Source: Alisma plantago-aquatica (Eukaryota > Streptophyta > Magnoliopsida > Alismatales > Alismataceae). From it: a stretch of 64,000 bases of DNA. The number at the start of each line of letters is the position of its first letter. Positions within the stretch are counted from its first letter, which is position 1. This document shows, piece after piece, positions 42,401 to 52,889 of this stretch. Both the position numbers and the translations under genes were made by a program. Below the pieces are notes generated by a model. That model saw only the letters and a program-made list of their open reading frames with translations, ran no database searches and had not been told where the DNA came from. The stretch is from positions 1,341,178,915 through 1,341,242,914 of the forward strand of contig OY856409.1 of NCBI GenBank assembly GCA_963693085.1. The letters are read 5' to 3'.

Positions 42401-43767
42401 GTACGTATAGGAACTCACAGAAAGTGTTAGTGGTATTAAATGCAATAGGAAGTTAATTAAGATATTATATATTCTATCCAAAATATCAGTTTTCTAGTTT
42501 TAGGATGGTTTAATTTCATTTGGCACAGATTGGAAATATTATTCAGGTTTTGCCCAGAGTTTTTTTGCATTTAGTAACATTGCACTAGTATATAGCTGAC
42601 TGCCTTTGATCATCCTCTTATGTGTGTTGGTTTTATATTGATGTGATCTCTTCTATGTCCTTGGCCTGTGTTCCGTCAACTTATGTATTCTTCACGTACA
42701 ATTCTGAAGGTAGATACAAAAGTCGGTAAATAATGACCGATGGATAGGGGTTCTGGGGAGACAACGCTTGAAAAGCGAATATCAATCTGAAGCCATGACT
42801 TGGGGTTGGAGAATAATTCCTAGAACTAATGCTTTGTTCATGTTTACTCTTTGTACATTGTCAGGTAGTTTTTAATAAAGTACCATTTCCTCAACTGAAA
42901 GACGTCATTCCTTTAAGACCTTATTGGTTGTAAGAGTTCCTTTAATCTGTGATGAAACATGTAAAATATATATCTTAGGCCGAATAAGTGGTAGAATAAA
43001 AAGAGAAGATATCCCTGTTGTGTTGTTATTCTGCCAATTCTATTCCTGCCTAGGGACTGGAATCGGTGGACTTCCCAACCTCTCACATGTCAAACTATTC
43101 CAAAGTACTCCTATCATAGGAACATTAATTACCCAATCATATTTTAATGGTTTTTACCTATATGAGAGATAGGCTTCATACTCATTTAAACACGCAATTT
43201 ATTTTAGCAGGTTGCAGACATGACTATAAGTGACTAAAATAGTACTATCTTACGATTTATCACCAATTTGTGAACGCCAATGGTAAAATATTTCAGGATG
43301 TGTTTATTTTATCAGCAAGGGGCCCACTAAATGAATTATATAAATGGAAATTTGTTTATCTTTTATGGCTCATTAATAACCAGCCATCATTGGTGCATGT
43401 GCAGTTTCTGATTGGAATGCATTCACTGAATGCAGTTTTCCTTCTAGGTGATGCTGTCTTGAATTCTTTGGTAAGCTTCATTTATTTTCTTAATTGCAGA
43501 CTGGATGCCTCATCTTTAACTTTAAAAAACAATTATTTATGAAGAGGTTCCCTTGGTTTCGGATCTCATACTTCTACCTCTGGACTGCAACTTATGTTTT
43601 CTTCCAATGGATCCTTCATGCCTGTGCCTGGATCTGGTACTTCAAGTTCACCCATATTTCATTTTTATTAGTATCTCTCAAGTACATCTTTAGCATATAC
43701 TTTTACCTTCTTGTATCAGGTGGCCTTACCCTTTTCTGGATTTGTCGTCTCCTTATGCTCCACTCTG
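27552..43767 (+). CDS. Rolling-stone-like multi-pass membrane protein gene, exons 1-7, 3' end not found
   Basis: Exons: 27552-27994, 28113-28146, 28342-28581, 41184-41273, 43405-43470, 43545-43636, 43720-43767. All introns are GT..AG and phases are consistent, giving 1013 nt (337 codons plus 2 nt). Key words in order: YWLNWRLLFC, IHPVWLLAYR, FYYYTQWTFSLVIVYFG, SSYGCY, YTFQIIYQ, NAGAVMLTD, MHSLNAVFLLGD, RFPWFRISYFYLWT, WWPYPFLDLSSPYAPLW. These match the plant membrane-protein family related to Drosophila rolling stone, whose role in plants is poorly known. About 35 C-terminal residues expected after APLW were not found in the remaining 20 kb. The last exon may lie beyond the window or be lost. 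Intron 3 is 12.6 kb of transposons. The splice joins follow family order but are untested. Confidence 0.85.
28113..28146 (+). CDS. Exon 2: 34-nt micro-exon
   Basis: It completes the split Gln codon and encodes WTFSLVIVYFG, the third membrane segment's start. Acceptor TTATCAG, donor GGGGTAATG. It is too short to stand out as an ORF and was found by the family pattern YTQWTF. Confidence 0.85.
28342..28581 (+). CDS. Exon 3: variable loop and start of next membrane segment
   Basis: It opens LGSMISSYGCY, then a poorly conserved Ala/Thr/His-rich loop (about 50 residues), then AGVLGYTFQIIYQ. Acceptor CTGTGCAG, donor CAGGTACG. It is followed by the 12.6-kb intron. Confidence 0.8.
29854..30023 (-). 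mobile_element. tRNA-derived SINE-1
   Basis: On the minus strand it begins CCAAGAAGGAGTGGCTCAAG. The A-box-like TGGCTCAAGTGG is at 30012-30001 and a perfect B box GGTTCGAATCC at 29962-29952, the two parts of an RNA polymerase III promoter. It is flanked by a perfect 16-bp target-site duplication (29838-29853 and 30024-30039, CACATTTTGTTCTAAT). Length is 170 bp. The same family occurs at 36074. Confidence 0.9.
30116..30298 (-). repeat. 3' LTR of the intronic copia element
   Basis: On minus it starts TGTTAAGAGTATT and ends TTATATCACA (TG..CA), about 183 bp, next to the polypurine tract at 30299-30311. Confidence 0.75.
30299..33050 (-). pseudogene. Copia pol remnants: integrase, RT, RNase H
   Basis: Minus strand, many stops and frameshifts. 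Integrase core near 32970-32810 (VHSDICGPFQ, FVTFVYDFS). RT N-terminal part near 32123-31750 (GCSWIFSGKFNSDGS, LLVAKGFTQTF). RT middle at 31538-31133 (EEEVYMQQPSAF, SLYCLKESSRAWFNKLS, and VDYADYIIIIGSD where the catalytic YVDD has become DYAD). RNase H at about 30660-30442 (VEYCVVAYASCDIQWV, LKCDNQDVIHI). All were once parts of one polyprotein; none is functional. Confidence 0.8.
31533..31712. repeat. Patchwork of short copied segments inside copia RT
   Basis: 31533-31574 and 31597-31631 match adjoining parts of 34766-34830 (inside the hAT-like element), but in swapped order. The 31575-31598 piece (ATCACCAGAGAAATAACAAT) recurs at about 31687, and GAAGGTTGTTGCAT at 31633 repeats 31458. This looks like templated filler DNA from break repair. 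Confidence 0.7.
33066..33496 (+). mobile_element. 5'-truncated RTE-type LINE (3' end only)
   Basis: It encodes the RTE C-terminal region (RWMCGKTRKDRLRNDYIRNK, then GRLRWYGHMQRKPTNAPIR) in the open frame 33074-33448. It ends in a (GAT)n tail at about 33463-33493, as plant RTE elements do. Its start joins copia sequence at about 33066. The segment matches 63,770-64,000, so both belong to one family. No convincing target-site duplication was seen. Confidence 0.85.
33720..33935 (-). pseudogene. Copia protease remnant (minus strand)
   Basis: On the minus strand the frame reads DSTATEHMTGMRHVTI then SSVTLANGSIKRVQQCG. It matches the copia protease D-S/T-G-A-T-E-H-M motif with the Gly lost. It continues toward the integrase to the left, interrupted by the RTE insertion. 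Confidence 0.7.
34062..35118. mobile_element. hAT-like non-autonomous DNA transposon
   Basis: Terminal inverted repeats TAGGGATGTCAA (left) and TAGGGTTGTCAA (right, reverse complement) are flanked by imperfect 8-bp duplications CTCAATAG / CTCAGCAG (6 of 8 match). Subterminal regions on both sides are filled with GGGTAAGGGTA-type words. The 1057-bp interior has no transposase frame. Terminal sequence, TSD size and subterminal repeats fit plant hAT elements. It inserted into the copia element. Confidence 0.8.
35119..35736 (+). pseudogene. Gag-like zinc-knuckle segment in + orientation inside the minus copia element
   Basis: At 35178-35222 the + strand reads CTFCNKLGHLEEMC, a good copia CX2CX4HX4C knuckle followed by YWISW. 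The rest, to 35700, is GC-rich with Leu/Gly/Ala-rich frames. The surrounding LTR, protease and pol remnants lie on minus. This is either an inverted gag segment or a remnant of another element. Confidence 0.5.
35737..35919 (-). repeat. 5' LTR of the intronic copia element
   Basis: Plus-strand start TGTGACATAATC matches TGTGATATAATC at 30116; the right end is CTTTAACC. The central CATAAGATAAACTAGTC block is identical to the 3' LTR. The adjacent primer site is degraded. Confidence 0.7.
36074..36225 (+). mobile_element. tRNA-derived SINE-2, same family as SINE-1
   Basis: It begins CCGACAAGGAGTGGCTCATG. A-box-like segment 36086-36097, B box AGTTCGAATCC at about 36130-36140 (one mismatch). It shares the CCTCCCGGGCGTTCGGCCTCC and GGGAGAGA blocks with SINE-1. 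The right end is CTTAATCCC. Its target-site duplication is unclear (A-rich on both sides). Confidence 0.85.
36226..38048. other. Intronic DNA, no gene; possible minus-strand LTR-element edge at 37124
   Basis: CTCTGATACCA at 37124-37134 is the reverse complement of the methionine-tRNA primer-binding site, suggesting a minus-strand LTR element once joined here, but no LTR pair was found. The rest shows nothing recognisable. Confidence 0.35.
38222..38235 (+). promoter_or_regulatory. Primer-binding site (initiator Met tRNA)
   Basis: TGGTATCAGAGTAG directly follows the LTR end CA. The first 11 bases match the complement of the initiator methionine tRNA 3' end. Confidence 0.85.
39653..39816 (+). 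repeat. About 30-bp minisatellite inside the non-autonomous LTR element
   Basis: Roughly six imperfect copies of AACCAACACTCTCTGGACTT then TTCTACTGTG, with variable unit length (some units short by about 8 bp). Confidence 0.8.
41184..41273 (+). CDS. Exon 4: NAGAVMLTD exon
   Basis: 30 codons, TNAGAVMLTDVVFWLIIVPF and onward. Acceptor TTTGACAG, donor CTTGTAAGT. It carries a family signature and a hydrophobic segment. It contains no Met start, so no start-based ORF covers it. Confidence 0.85.
41274..43404 (+). other. Intron 4, 2.1 kb, no recognised element
   Basis: GTAAGT...TGTGCAG. AT-rich sequence with only spurious frames. Confidence 0.7.
43405..43470 (+). CDS. Exon 5: MHSLNAVFLLGD exon
   Basis: 22 codons reading FLIGMHSLNAVFLLGDAVLN then SL. 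Acceptor ATGTGCAG, donor TTGGTAAGC. The intron before it is 2131 bp. Confidence 0.85.
43545..43636 (+). CDS. Exon 6: RFPWFRISYFYLW exon
   Basis: It encodes a membrane segment (YLWTATYVFFQWI) and ends in a split Trp codon. The chosen acceptor GAAG|AGG gives the family-consistent L-R-F-P join. Another acceptor at ATTGCAG|ACT (43500) would keep frame and add 15 codons (TGCLIFNFKKQ...), so alternative use is possible. Confidence 0.75.
43720..43767 (+). CDS. Exon 7: WPYPFLDLSSPYAPLW exon
   Basis: 48 nt with a split codon at each end. Acceptor TATCAG, donor CTGGTATGT. It holds the highly conserved PFLDLSS motif that precedes the final membrane segment in the family. Confidence 0.85.
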
Positions 43768-45646
43768 GTATGTACAAAAGTTTTTGTTTTATGTGTTCAT
43801 TGGTTTAATTAATTTTTCTTTCATGCATCCCTATATGATTCAAGGAAACACATGCTTCCTTTTTTTCTTGAATAAAAGCTAATATAAATCTCATTTTGAC
43901 ATAGGCTATTATGTTTATTTGCTAATAACTGCCTCATTTTTTTTATCAATTAATGGAATGATTTACATTGATGGGGAAGGCAGGCGGGAAACAAGCTGTG
44001 CCTCCAGGCCTTTCTGACACTGATATTAATTGAGTATCATTTATACTGACTGATATTAATTCAACTTACGAGAGATTATGGTTTACTATTTAGATTGAAT
44101 AATCAGGTGAGGCTTTACATGTACGAATATATTCATATAATAGTCCGGACTGAGTACTGAAATGCATATTAGATTGGCCCTTCTTGAGTGCAGTGATTGA
44201 ATGTTAATTTTCCTGGATAATTTAGCTAGATGAATGATGTATGCATACTAGGCGATTACATTTTTTTTTCTAATTAATTTCATTCTTTCTAATTCTGTAT
44301 CGTTGTTACCTTTTTTTATTGTTCATTCAACATATGGGACATTATGTGAAGTCAAAAAGGAAAAAAAATTCCCAACTAAGATCCTGTAGAGAGGCCCAAC
44401 ATGGATGGGCTGTGTTAATCTAGGGGATAGCATATAGTCGGCACACACCGGATCCCAAATTCCAGTGCCTCAAATCCAACCCCCCCCCCCCCCCCCCTCA
44501 TGCTAGAAACACTCACATATGGTAGCACATTTCTCAATTATGGTTCAATTTATATGCTCAAGATATTAGCGGACGCCAGGGAACATATATGAATACAGAA
44601 GTTTTTATCTAGGACCAATACTAATTAGCATGGTCCAGAAGTACATGTTAGATTGGTCCTTCAAGAGGTCCGAGTACTCTAATTGGATCCATAGAATTTT
44701 TATGAATAGTGAAAGTAAAATAAAAAACCATTACATAATTATGTATTTCAAAAGACAGAACAACAAATAATTTCCCACTGTTTTATATGCTAATACCACT
44801 TTCAAGCTGGCTTACACTGCTAGAAACTCATATGCGTGCAATATCTATTAGATGACAATGATTTTGTCAAGATGTATGTAGTGTGCTCCCTCAACCTTGT
44901 TTATACATTCATCTCTTTTTTATCATCAGCATGATCAAGATAATGTGGAAATCAACTTCAATATGTTTGGTTTCTCAAGATTTATAACTCAAATGGTTAT
45001 CTAGTTATCTTGCCTTTTCAAAATGGACTACTCCCAATAAAGATCTTTGCTAGAGATAGCAATAATCATAGAAAAATAACTTCCCTTGTCAAGATATGTA
45101 TGATAATTTTCATTTTTGTTTTTTTTATGACATGGGCGAGGCTTTCCACGAATAGCGAATGCCCACAAATAATGTTTATGTCTGGAGTCCATTTAGTATA
45201 TTGGCCAAAGGGTGACATAGGTACAGAACAAGGTGCTTTCATCTCAAGGAGACATGTTTTCGATAAGTATAACTCTCGCTATCATATCAACAAGCATTAC
45301 ATATATGTCTTACTAATTTATACACGTTGACTGTTAATGTAAAATTATTTTTTTCATTTAAAAATTTGGCCTGATTATATATTTCAAATGTCATGAAAAT
45401 TTGCAAGGGTGCCCATTGTTGATTCATTACTACCGTAAGAAGTCTTTGGAAGGGTGGGAGGGAGCATGAAGGTGGTAGAAGAGGTCAAGGGGTAGACTTT
45501 GTAAACGGATCAAATTTGTATCAAACAGATGCATTATCTGCATAGGAATTTGATCAATTTTTTTAATTTGATATCAGATCTAAAACCCGATGGTTATCAT
45601 AACACTAGTTAACACACACGTGCACATGCACATGACATATTATATA
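43768..45646 (+). other. DNA after exon 7 (intron 7 or gene end), no exon found
   Basis: It starts with a good donor GTATGT. I searched by eye for the conserved last exon (expected to start with Tyr-Leu and contain Met-His-(Ile/Val)-Pro) and did not find it. A C-run lies at 44480-44497. Confidence 0.5.
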
Positions 45647-45858
45647 TGTTGAATTTAAATTAGAAAACAATAAGCATGTGAAAGAATATTGTATTGAACT
45701 GATTTGATTAATAAAAGAGGTACAACCCTATCCTGTATATAGGAGCAAGGGAGAAACCCTGAAACTTGGGACTCAAGTAATCTAAACGGGCCGAGACACT
45801 AAAGGCCCACTAACTAATTAACCTATTAACTAAATAGGCTAATATATACTCTTTAACA
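45647..45858 (-). repeat. LTR of a minus-strand non-autonomous element (3' LTR)
   Basis: On minus it begins TGTTAAAGAGTATATATTAG and the probable end is ATTCAACA. A TATATACAGG promoter-like box lies within. It is preceded (on minus) by the polypurine tract CTTGAGGGGGAG (45870-45859). Confidence 0.65.
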
Positions 45859-48066
45859 CTCCCCCTCAAGCTGGATCATGGGTGAAACACATGTCCAAAC
45901 TTGGAGTTACAGGACTCCATAAAAGAAAAGATAGAAAATGATAAAAGATAAATATCACTCCCCATACAAAGGATTGATACTCCCCCTGAAATATGATGGC
46001 ACCTCTTTTTTTTTTGAAATTGTATTCTGCGGGATGGAGATCCTCGAGCTTTGATGAAGGTCTTTTGGAGTGCATCTGGAATGAAGAACATCTGAAATGG
46101 AACCTGAATACTGCAGCAGTAATTAGTCACTTTGAAGCAGACGATCAACAAAACCACGACTACGCCAACTTCACTAGAATACATACTCAACGCGGCATGA
46201 ACACGGATATACAATGTCGATGAAGCAGTAGCGGAATCTTCAAATTGTCTGGGAAGACTTGCATAACGTGGCACGAACACGAATGGACGATATGCTGGTG
46301 ATACGATGCATGCACCATAACTCTGTCGCATGAACCTTAGGGGCTTGACAGGATAGGAGATATCATCCATCAAGGAAAAGTCCTAAGAAGATCAGTGGAA
46401 GGCAATGCTAATACAACAGATGCAGCTCAAAGAAGACGTGATGAAAACAGCTCGGTGAAGATAAATCTGGATGAATCAACCTTGCAGATGTAGACTTGTC
46501 AGGCTAGAAATTGCTGAGCTTCTGAGAAATCTGAAGAAGCACCTATCTGTATCTCAAGAATGCAACAAGAGTGATAATGTTGTCTGAAAGTGGAGAACAG
46601 GTGTGCTGAACGAAGCTCCATGAAGATAACATGGAATATGTAGCCTGAATATATATATCATCTCTTCTCATTCTCTCTCAACATATTCTCTCACACTCTC
46701 TCTCCTCATCTCTTCCTCTCCTCTCTATCCCCCCGGCACACCAAATACTACGAGAGTGAGTGTTTGCTGTAGAGAAGTGGATATCTGACCCCCCCGCACT
46801 GTGGAAAGGGATACACATGATATGGGTGGGTGGAAGAGGAATTGGTGGATTTGAGAGGATTTTGTGATATTGAGATGTGTAATATGTGGAGAATGAAACC
46901 GATAAGCGGAAAGAATATGCTAAATGGGTCAATGTAAGATCCGGGTAGAAAATTAAATGGATCTAATCTTGACCCGAAAAGAAAAATAATATCCGACTAG
47001 GCTTAAAATTGGATTTGATTAGCCAAAGATAGATCCGAGTAAGGATCCGAATATCAATAGAGATAGAGAAGTTGGGGGCTGTAAAAAAAATATAGAGGAG
47101 GACGTCACTCATACTTGGGAGAAGACAAACTGATTAGGGAGTGATGGCATGGTTGAATATGGTAGAGTGCTTTGGCCAGAGATTGGTGATGGCGTTGGGG
47201 AAGCAACAACGAGGACTCAACAACGATGACAATGGATAATGGATGTCAGCGGCAACAGGATGGAGCAGAAGCCAGGGGGCCTTGATGACGACGACGATGG
47301 TTGTTTTGATGTTGTTGCTGAATTTCAACGGCGACAAGATGATGATCGGCTACCGTAGGACTTGGCCATAGTGTAGGAGATGATAACAGGCTCCTGTGCA
47401 GTTCCGGAGATATTGTAGGCCATGAGGTTGCAGGCGGAGCCATGTGCGAAGCTTCTCCATTAGCTACGGCGAAGGCAAGATAGACGATGGCAACAGAGAC
47501 GAAACTGACTGGGCGGATATGATGGCAACAACGGCGGCTACTGCTCCTGGGATCGACGGCGATGGCTGCTTGCTGTTGTTGACGGTGGCGCTGATAGCCG
47601 TGTGTTACGCACAGGGCATAGGGCCGGCGGTCATCGGCGGCACATGGGCAGGCAGCGGCGGCTGCTAGCCTGGCCAGCGGTGCTGATTGCTGCGTCTGGC
47701 GGCGATTGCAGCGTTGGTGGCGTTGTTGCTTGTAGTTGGCGGCTGCTTGCTGCTGGATACGACGACTGCATGATGCGGCGACGGATGGATGGATAGATAG
47801 GAGATAGTCGGGAAGGATGACGCCGATGTAGTAAAGAAGATTAGATCAATTAAGAAAGAAGAGGATGAGCCATGGAGGCAGGGATATGCCTGGCGGGCGG
47901 CCGACCTAAGCCATGGCAATGGTGAAACTCAAAATCCTTATCTACATGTTTTCAACATTTATGGACTAAAAATCATACATGACCACCATATAGAAAGTGT
48001 ATATCACAATACCTAGATAATTGAACAATGAGCAACATCTATTATCTAAACTTGAATCTAATACCA
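45859..48066 (-). mobile_element. Internal region of that non-autonomous LTR element, no pol
   Basis: A polypurine tract lies at one end. GAATCTAATACCA at 48054-48066 resembles a degraded primer-binding site at the other. Between them are a second CTCCCCCTG word (45981), pyrimidine-rich sequence (46660-46730) and a GC-rich block (47200-47900) with antisense low-complexity frames, but no RT or integrase motif. The 5' LTR is not recognisable. Confidence 0.45.
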
Positions 48067-51000
48067 CACGAGTCATGTAAGCGACATATGCGTGCAATAA
48101 ACTAGATTGGGCTGAAACTTCACCTAATAGACCAATAGAAGAAAACATATACCCATTTGGTTTATAATACCAAGCCTAGGAGCATAGCAACTAGGACACA
48201 ATTATCGTACAAGTATATTCTAGTTAGGATTTTTTAGTATTTTCTAATTAGGGTTTCATTACCATGTATTAAGCCCAATTAGTTAACTTGTGCATTTGAG
48301 GTTGACAACAAGCCAAAATAAAGATAAAGGTATTGAAGAGTAAGGAAACTAATCCCAAACCATTAACCACACTCCAATTATTGTTATTTATGAAATTATT
48401 AAAAATGACAGATATATTATGTTGCTCAAACCGAGTCAAACTGAACATTATAACTTATAAAGAAGGGAATATAAAGGGGAGTGAGAGATCCCCTCGCTCC
48501 TATTTTATCAATGTTTTCTTCTTCGGATTTGAATATAAAATATTAAACACTCACTGAAATTTTGGAAAAATTTGGGCTACTAGATGAGCATTGAGTCGTT
48601 GGTTGCTTGTTCTCATACACGCATGTTACGCCTCCTCGACGCTTAACTGCCTATGCTCATTGATTAGTTATGGGAAACATGGATCCATTCATTGGCATAG
48701 GCACCACAGGCTGATCTCACATTGCAATGACATCGTGTAACTATTGAGCTCACAAGAGCATAATGAAAAACTCAAACGGTCATAGTGACACCAATTTGTT
48801 CAAGCTAGGCCCTACTGATTTGATCTGTCGCTCAAGATGGACACAATGAATCCCAATTGCTATTGTTTCCAACCACCCTGTGAGCATCTTGGCCTCAAGT
48901 TCAAGATTCCCAACCGCAATATTGAACAACCAATATTTGTATATATGTAGGCATATATATAGGGAATTATATATGTATACATTTGAATATATCAAAACAT
49001 ATACATATCAATCTACAAATTCATGCGGAAATATGTCATATATATTAAAAAATATACATATGCATATACAACTAAATATTTCTATATATAATAAAATGTA
49101 TTTGTGTATGCATGACTATGTAATATATGTGCATAAGTAGTGGGCTTTTAAAAAGTAGAGTGTAATTGGCCAAGCAGGAGTATATGTATCCCTGGAGTGC
49201 TTAGTGGACTGATTAGCAATATGCGGTGTGCTAGGGTGACCAAATAGGCATAAGCGGGAGTATATGCAGCTGTACGTTCGGATTTCCCAAACAATGGCTA
49301 TTGTCAAGGAATGAAGTTCTGACAATATCGGCAAAATTTTACCAAATATTATGGTTTCAGTGGCATCTGCTACAAAAGCATGTGACTTTGTCAATTTTCA
49401 TGGGATCTGCAACCAAGGTTGCATTTATTAAAATTTTGATGGATATTTTGCCAATTTAGATGAATTTCGCCGATTTCGACGGATTTCGAGGTTCATTGTG
49501 AACAACTCAAAAATTTTGATGGGAATTTTTCTTCATGTTATTATTATTGCTATTTGAAGAGGAGAAAAGGGGGATTGGGTGATTTCACCATTTAGTACTC
49601 ATACCTAGTATTTTTTATAGTGTATCATAATTGCATTGCATTCCCTAATATTTGCTATTCAATGTATTTAATATACATGCAAGGCATACTTTATATTGTT
49701 TTAAATTTTCTTTAGTGTGGACGACATGTATTTGCGTGGTGGTTTATCAGACAATGAGGGTGCTAGGAAGGTAACCACACCAAAAAAAATGATTCTGCCA
49801 AAACGTTGCACTATTGTTTCCAGGGCCAATGAAATGGTTGACTGTTAGTCAATATCAACAACAAACTATCAACCCAAGTACAATGTGGGGGAAATGCCCT
49901 TCATATTATAGCACAAATAAGTACATGCTTGCATATAGCTCATGCTTGCAAAATTAATTAACTTGATTTCTACATTTCGTCATCGGAATCCTTCATCCAA
50001 AATCCCTAGAAAACATGACAGTTTCCTTACCCCATCCCACATGAAGGACCCCTGGACACCTACCCCCATATAAAATTTTATTGCATAAAACGATGCATTT
50101 AGGTGTATAGATCACACATGTAGTTCATAACTTAATTTGTTCTTTTGCCGTCAAAACGGACACGGTTGCATTTATCAAAATTTTCATCAAAATTTTCATA
50201 AATTTCCATTTCCATGGTGTCGAGACGACATGAAAATCGGATACCTCGTTCCTTGTCTATGTTGACCTTGTTTGAGGTTCCTTGGCTTTATCAGTAACCC
50301 TTGGAGGGGCCCTTGAGCATCAATTGAGGAGGACAAGTGGAAAGAAGGAAGAATATATGCAATTATGGTGACATGTATGTCTATAAGAGGAAAAATGACT
50401 TTGAGGAAGCATAGTCGATTCTAGACATAAAAACACATTTTGCAGTTGACAAGGGATCTAACTAGATCGGTGCCTTGCGATGAAAACATCAAGAAAGGTT
50501 TTTAGGATCACTCCAAAGGTTGACCTGGCAAAGCTTCTGGGTCACAAGTCTCTGGTTCAACTGTCAGCGACCTCGATGACATCGATATGGCAATACATAT
50601 ATAATATTGTATACATGCACACATTTAAATGCTACATGTGTGCACATATACATATAGTATGTATACATATAGTACACATACATATTTTATATATACTTAT
50701 GTATATATGTATACGTATATGTCTACTATATGGAAGCATAAAATGATTATTTGTGAAACATCAAACACACAAACCAATCATCTCTTGATAAAGAAGAAAT
50801 CCAATGGTTTTCTACGCACACAATAAGTTATCAGTTAATAAGTAGTGATTATTTTGGTATATAAAATATTGGATTTAGCGGAAAGGGTTTAGAGTTTGTG
50901 ATATCACCATGCAAGGAGGGAACTTAAAACCAACAAAATCTAGATGGGCCATTGGGTCGACGGTTGAACTAGCCAAGTAAAGCCAGATCTTGACCAAAAA

Positions 51001-51178
51001 TGAGTTTCAATCCCATGCAATGCAATTGACATTTCCGGTGTCGGTCCAACTGCCAGCTTGGCTCTGCTTGGGTTTTAAAACCTTGCATTAGAGATTGTTA
51101 CACCTCCTATGAGTCGTCTGATGGAAAACACTTGATGAATGAGGTCAAAGAACTTGGGATCATCGATAAACCAACATT
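48067..51178. other. Intergenic DNA with AT-rich TATA-type microsatellites, no gene
   Basis: Two imperfect (TA/CATA)n tracts lie at 48935-49130 and 50588-50725. GGTTGCATTTAT(T/C)AAAATTTT occurs at about 49418 and 50164. Otherwise nothing recognisable. Confidence 0.5.
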
Positions 51179-51183
51179 GAAGA
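51179..51183 (+). repeat. Target-site duplication of the 51-56 kb copia element, left (GAAGA)
   Basis: Repeated at 56252-56256. Five bp is the usual copia TSD size. Confidence 0.7.
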
Positions 51184-51347
51184 AATAGATATGCTGTGTT
51201 ACTGTGTTATTTACTTGTTGTTTTACTGTTTTACTTTTAGTCCCGTATTGCTCACTTGTACTTATGTTTCTATTCTCATTAGCTATATTAGAGACTATCC
51301 TGTAACCTGTTTTACTCACTAAATAAACAATTCCATTTCCATCTAGA
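51184..51347 (+). repeat. 5' LTR, 164 bp
   Basis: AATAGATATGCTG...CCATCTAGA. The ends are not TG..CA but form a short inverted repeat (TAGAT/ATCTA). It carries an extra CTGTGTTA-type duplication absent from the 3' LTR. Confidence 0.85.
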
Positions 51348-51360
51348 TGGTATCAAGAGC
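51348..51360 (+). promoter_or_regulatory. Primer-binding site with one extra A
   Basis: TGGTATCAAGAGC directly follows the LTR. The canonical initiator-Met form is TGGTATCAGAGC. Confidence 0.75.
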
Positions 51361-51935
51361 AGGTTTCTTTTTCCCCACCCACCCGTCCGCAGTGACGTAA
51401 GCAAACCAGCCCCTCTCCCCCGCCCCCCCCACCTGCCCGCTGCTGGCTTGTCCCGCCCCCCCACCCTCCAGCCGCCGCCCCCCCCCTACCCGCCGCCGCC
51501 CACCCCACCCCCCCTCCTCCCCTTCCTCTCCCGCCGCCGTATCCCCTCCCCATTCTCCTTTTTCCCACCGCCAACCCCCCCCCCCCCAGCCTCCACCCTC
51601 CAAGCCTCCTCCCCTTTGGCTCCTGTTCCCATCCCTGCTCCAGTTGTCACTAATTTTTACCTCTCTTCTCCTTCTACGTCCGGGTGATCTTCGTATCCAA
51701 GTTCGGACATCCACTGGCCGTCTAAGTTGAGAGTCTTTCGTCTCACCGTCTTCTTTGCCTGCGCCTCATGAGCGAACATTGAGCTTTCCTCATGACGGCG
51801 TAGGTTTCTCTATATATATGCATATTCTGCCCTATATGGGTTTTCTGATCTGACTCGTCAGATCCCTGCGGCTGTTATCTGCCCCTTTGTGGGTCCGTGA
51901 TCTACTCTGTTGCTGCGCCGACTACTGCCTCTGCC

Positions 51936-52889
51936 ATGGCCTTATCTGAGCCTCCTCGCTCTCTGTGTGTCACCACGGTGAAACTCGACGGCGGCTCCAA
52001 CTATCATCTGTGGTCGGCGTAATTTGTTCTATATGTCAAAGCACAAGGCCGGTATCACCGTCTTACGACTGAGCCTCCTGTTGTTCCTACTGCTGATGCG
52101 GATGACAAAACCAGACAAAGCTATGCACAATGGTCCAAGGATGACTCCGATGTCATGTCTTGGATCCTCAACAGTACCGAGCCCCGGATTAGCCAATCAC
52201 TTCTCTGCCTTCATGATGCTAAGGCTATGTGGGATCAACTGTCCCACGTCTACTCTCATCAGGAGAATCCCAAGCGAGTTTTTGAAATTTTCAAAAACTT
52301 GGATAAAAAAGAGTTCTCCCCTGACACTTCCATTGATGACTTCTACAATCAATGCTCGACTCTGTAGAATGAGTTTGAACTCTACCATCCCTTGACGGCG
52401 GACATCAAAATTGCTCAGAAGCAACGCAACGAACTACAACTTGTTTAATTTTTGGCTGCTCTTCCTGCTTCATTTTCTGGTGTGGTTGACCAGATCCTGT
52501 CAAGTGATCCGCTGCCTACCATTCGGGATGTTCTCAAAAGAGTCCAACGCCTGCCGTCCATGACTCCTACTCATGTTGTTGAGCAGCCTGCGCTTATTGC
52601 TCGCTCTGCTGATTCTGGTCGTGGCCGCGGTCGTGGCCGTGGCGGTCGCCCTCCTCCCTCGGGAGGTCGAGGATCATCTGCTCCTGGACGCGGTGCTCCT
52701 CCTGGCCCTCGCTACTGCAACTGGTGTGGCCGGGACAATCATAATGAAGATCGATGCTGGATTAAGCACGGAAAGCCCGCTTGGGCTAACCAAGCTGCTA
52801 CAGAAACTGTTGCAGACTCTACCGCTGACGCACCTGCTGCTCGTGCACACATGGAATGGTTACATTCTGAGTTCGAGAAGATGTTCTAG
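51936..52889 (+). pseudogene. Copia gag with CCHC zinc knuckle, three internal stops
   Basis: One frame from the ATG at 51936 reads through TAA (52020), TAG (52365) and TAA (52446) to TAG at 52887. It encodes VTTVKLDGGSNYHLWS near the start, a capsid region (MSWILNSTEPRIS, AKAMWDQL) and an Arg/Gly-rich stretch (RGRGRGRGG). The zinc knuckle CNWCGRDNHNEDRC lies at about 52716-52757. Gag forms the particle that packages the element RNA. Since all stops keep frame, the ancestral protein ran through into protease. Confidence 0.85.

Noticed and set aside
44480..44497. Long C-runs (also 11163, 51419-51600, 57727) as possible gene features
   Set aside because: Homopolymer runs with no associated structure; they may reflect sequencing or assembly uncertainty.
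51343..51714. Gly-rich minus ORF and Pro-rich plus ORF at the left of the copia element
   Set aside because: Both are translations of a C-rich leader next to the primer-binding site. The gag frame starts at 51936.
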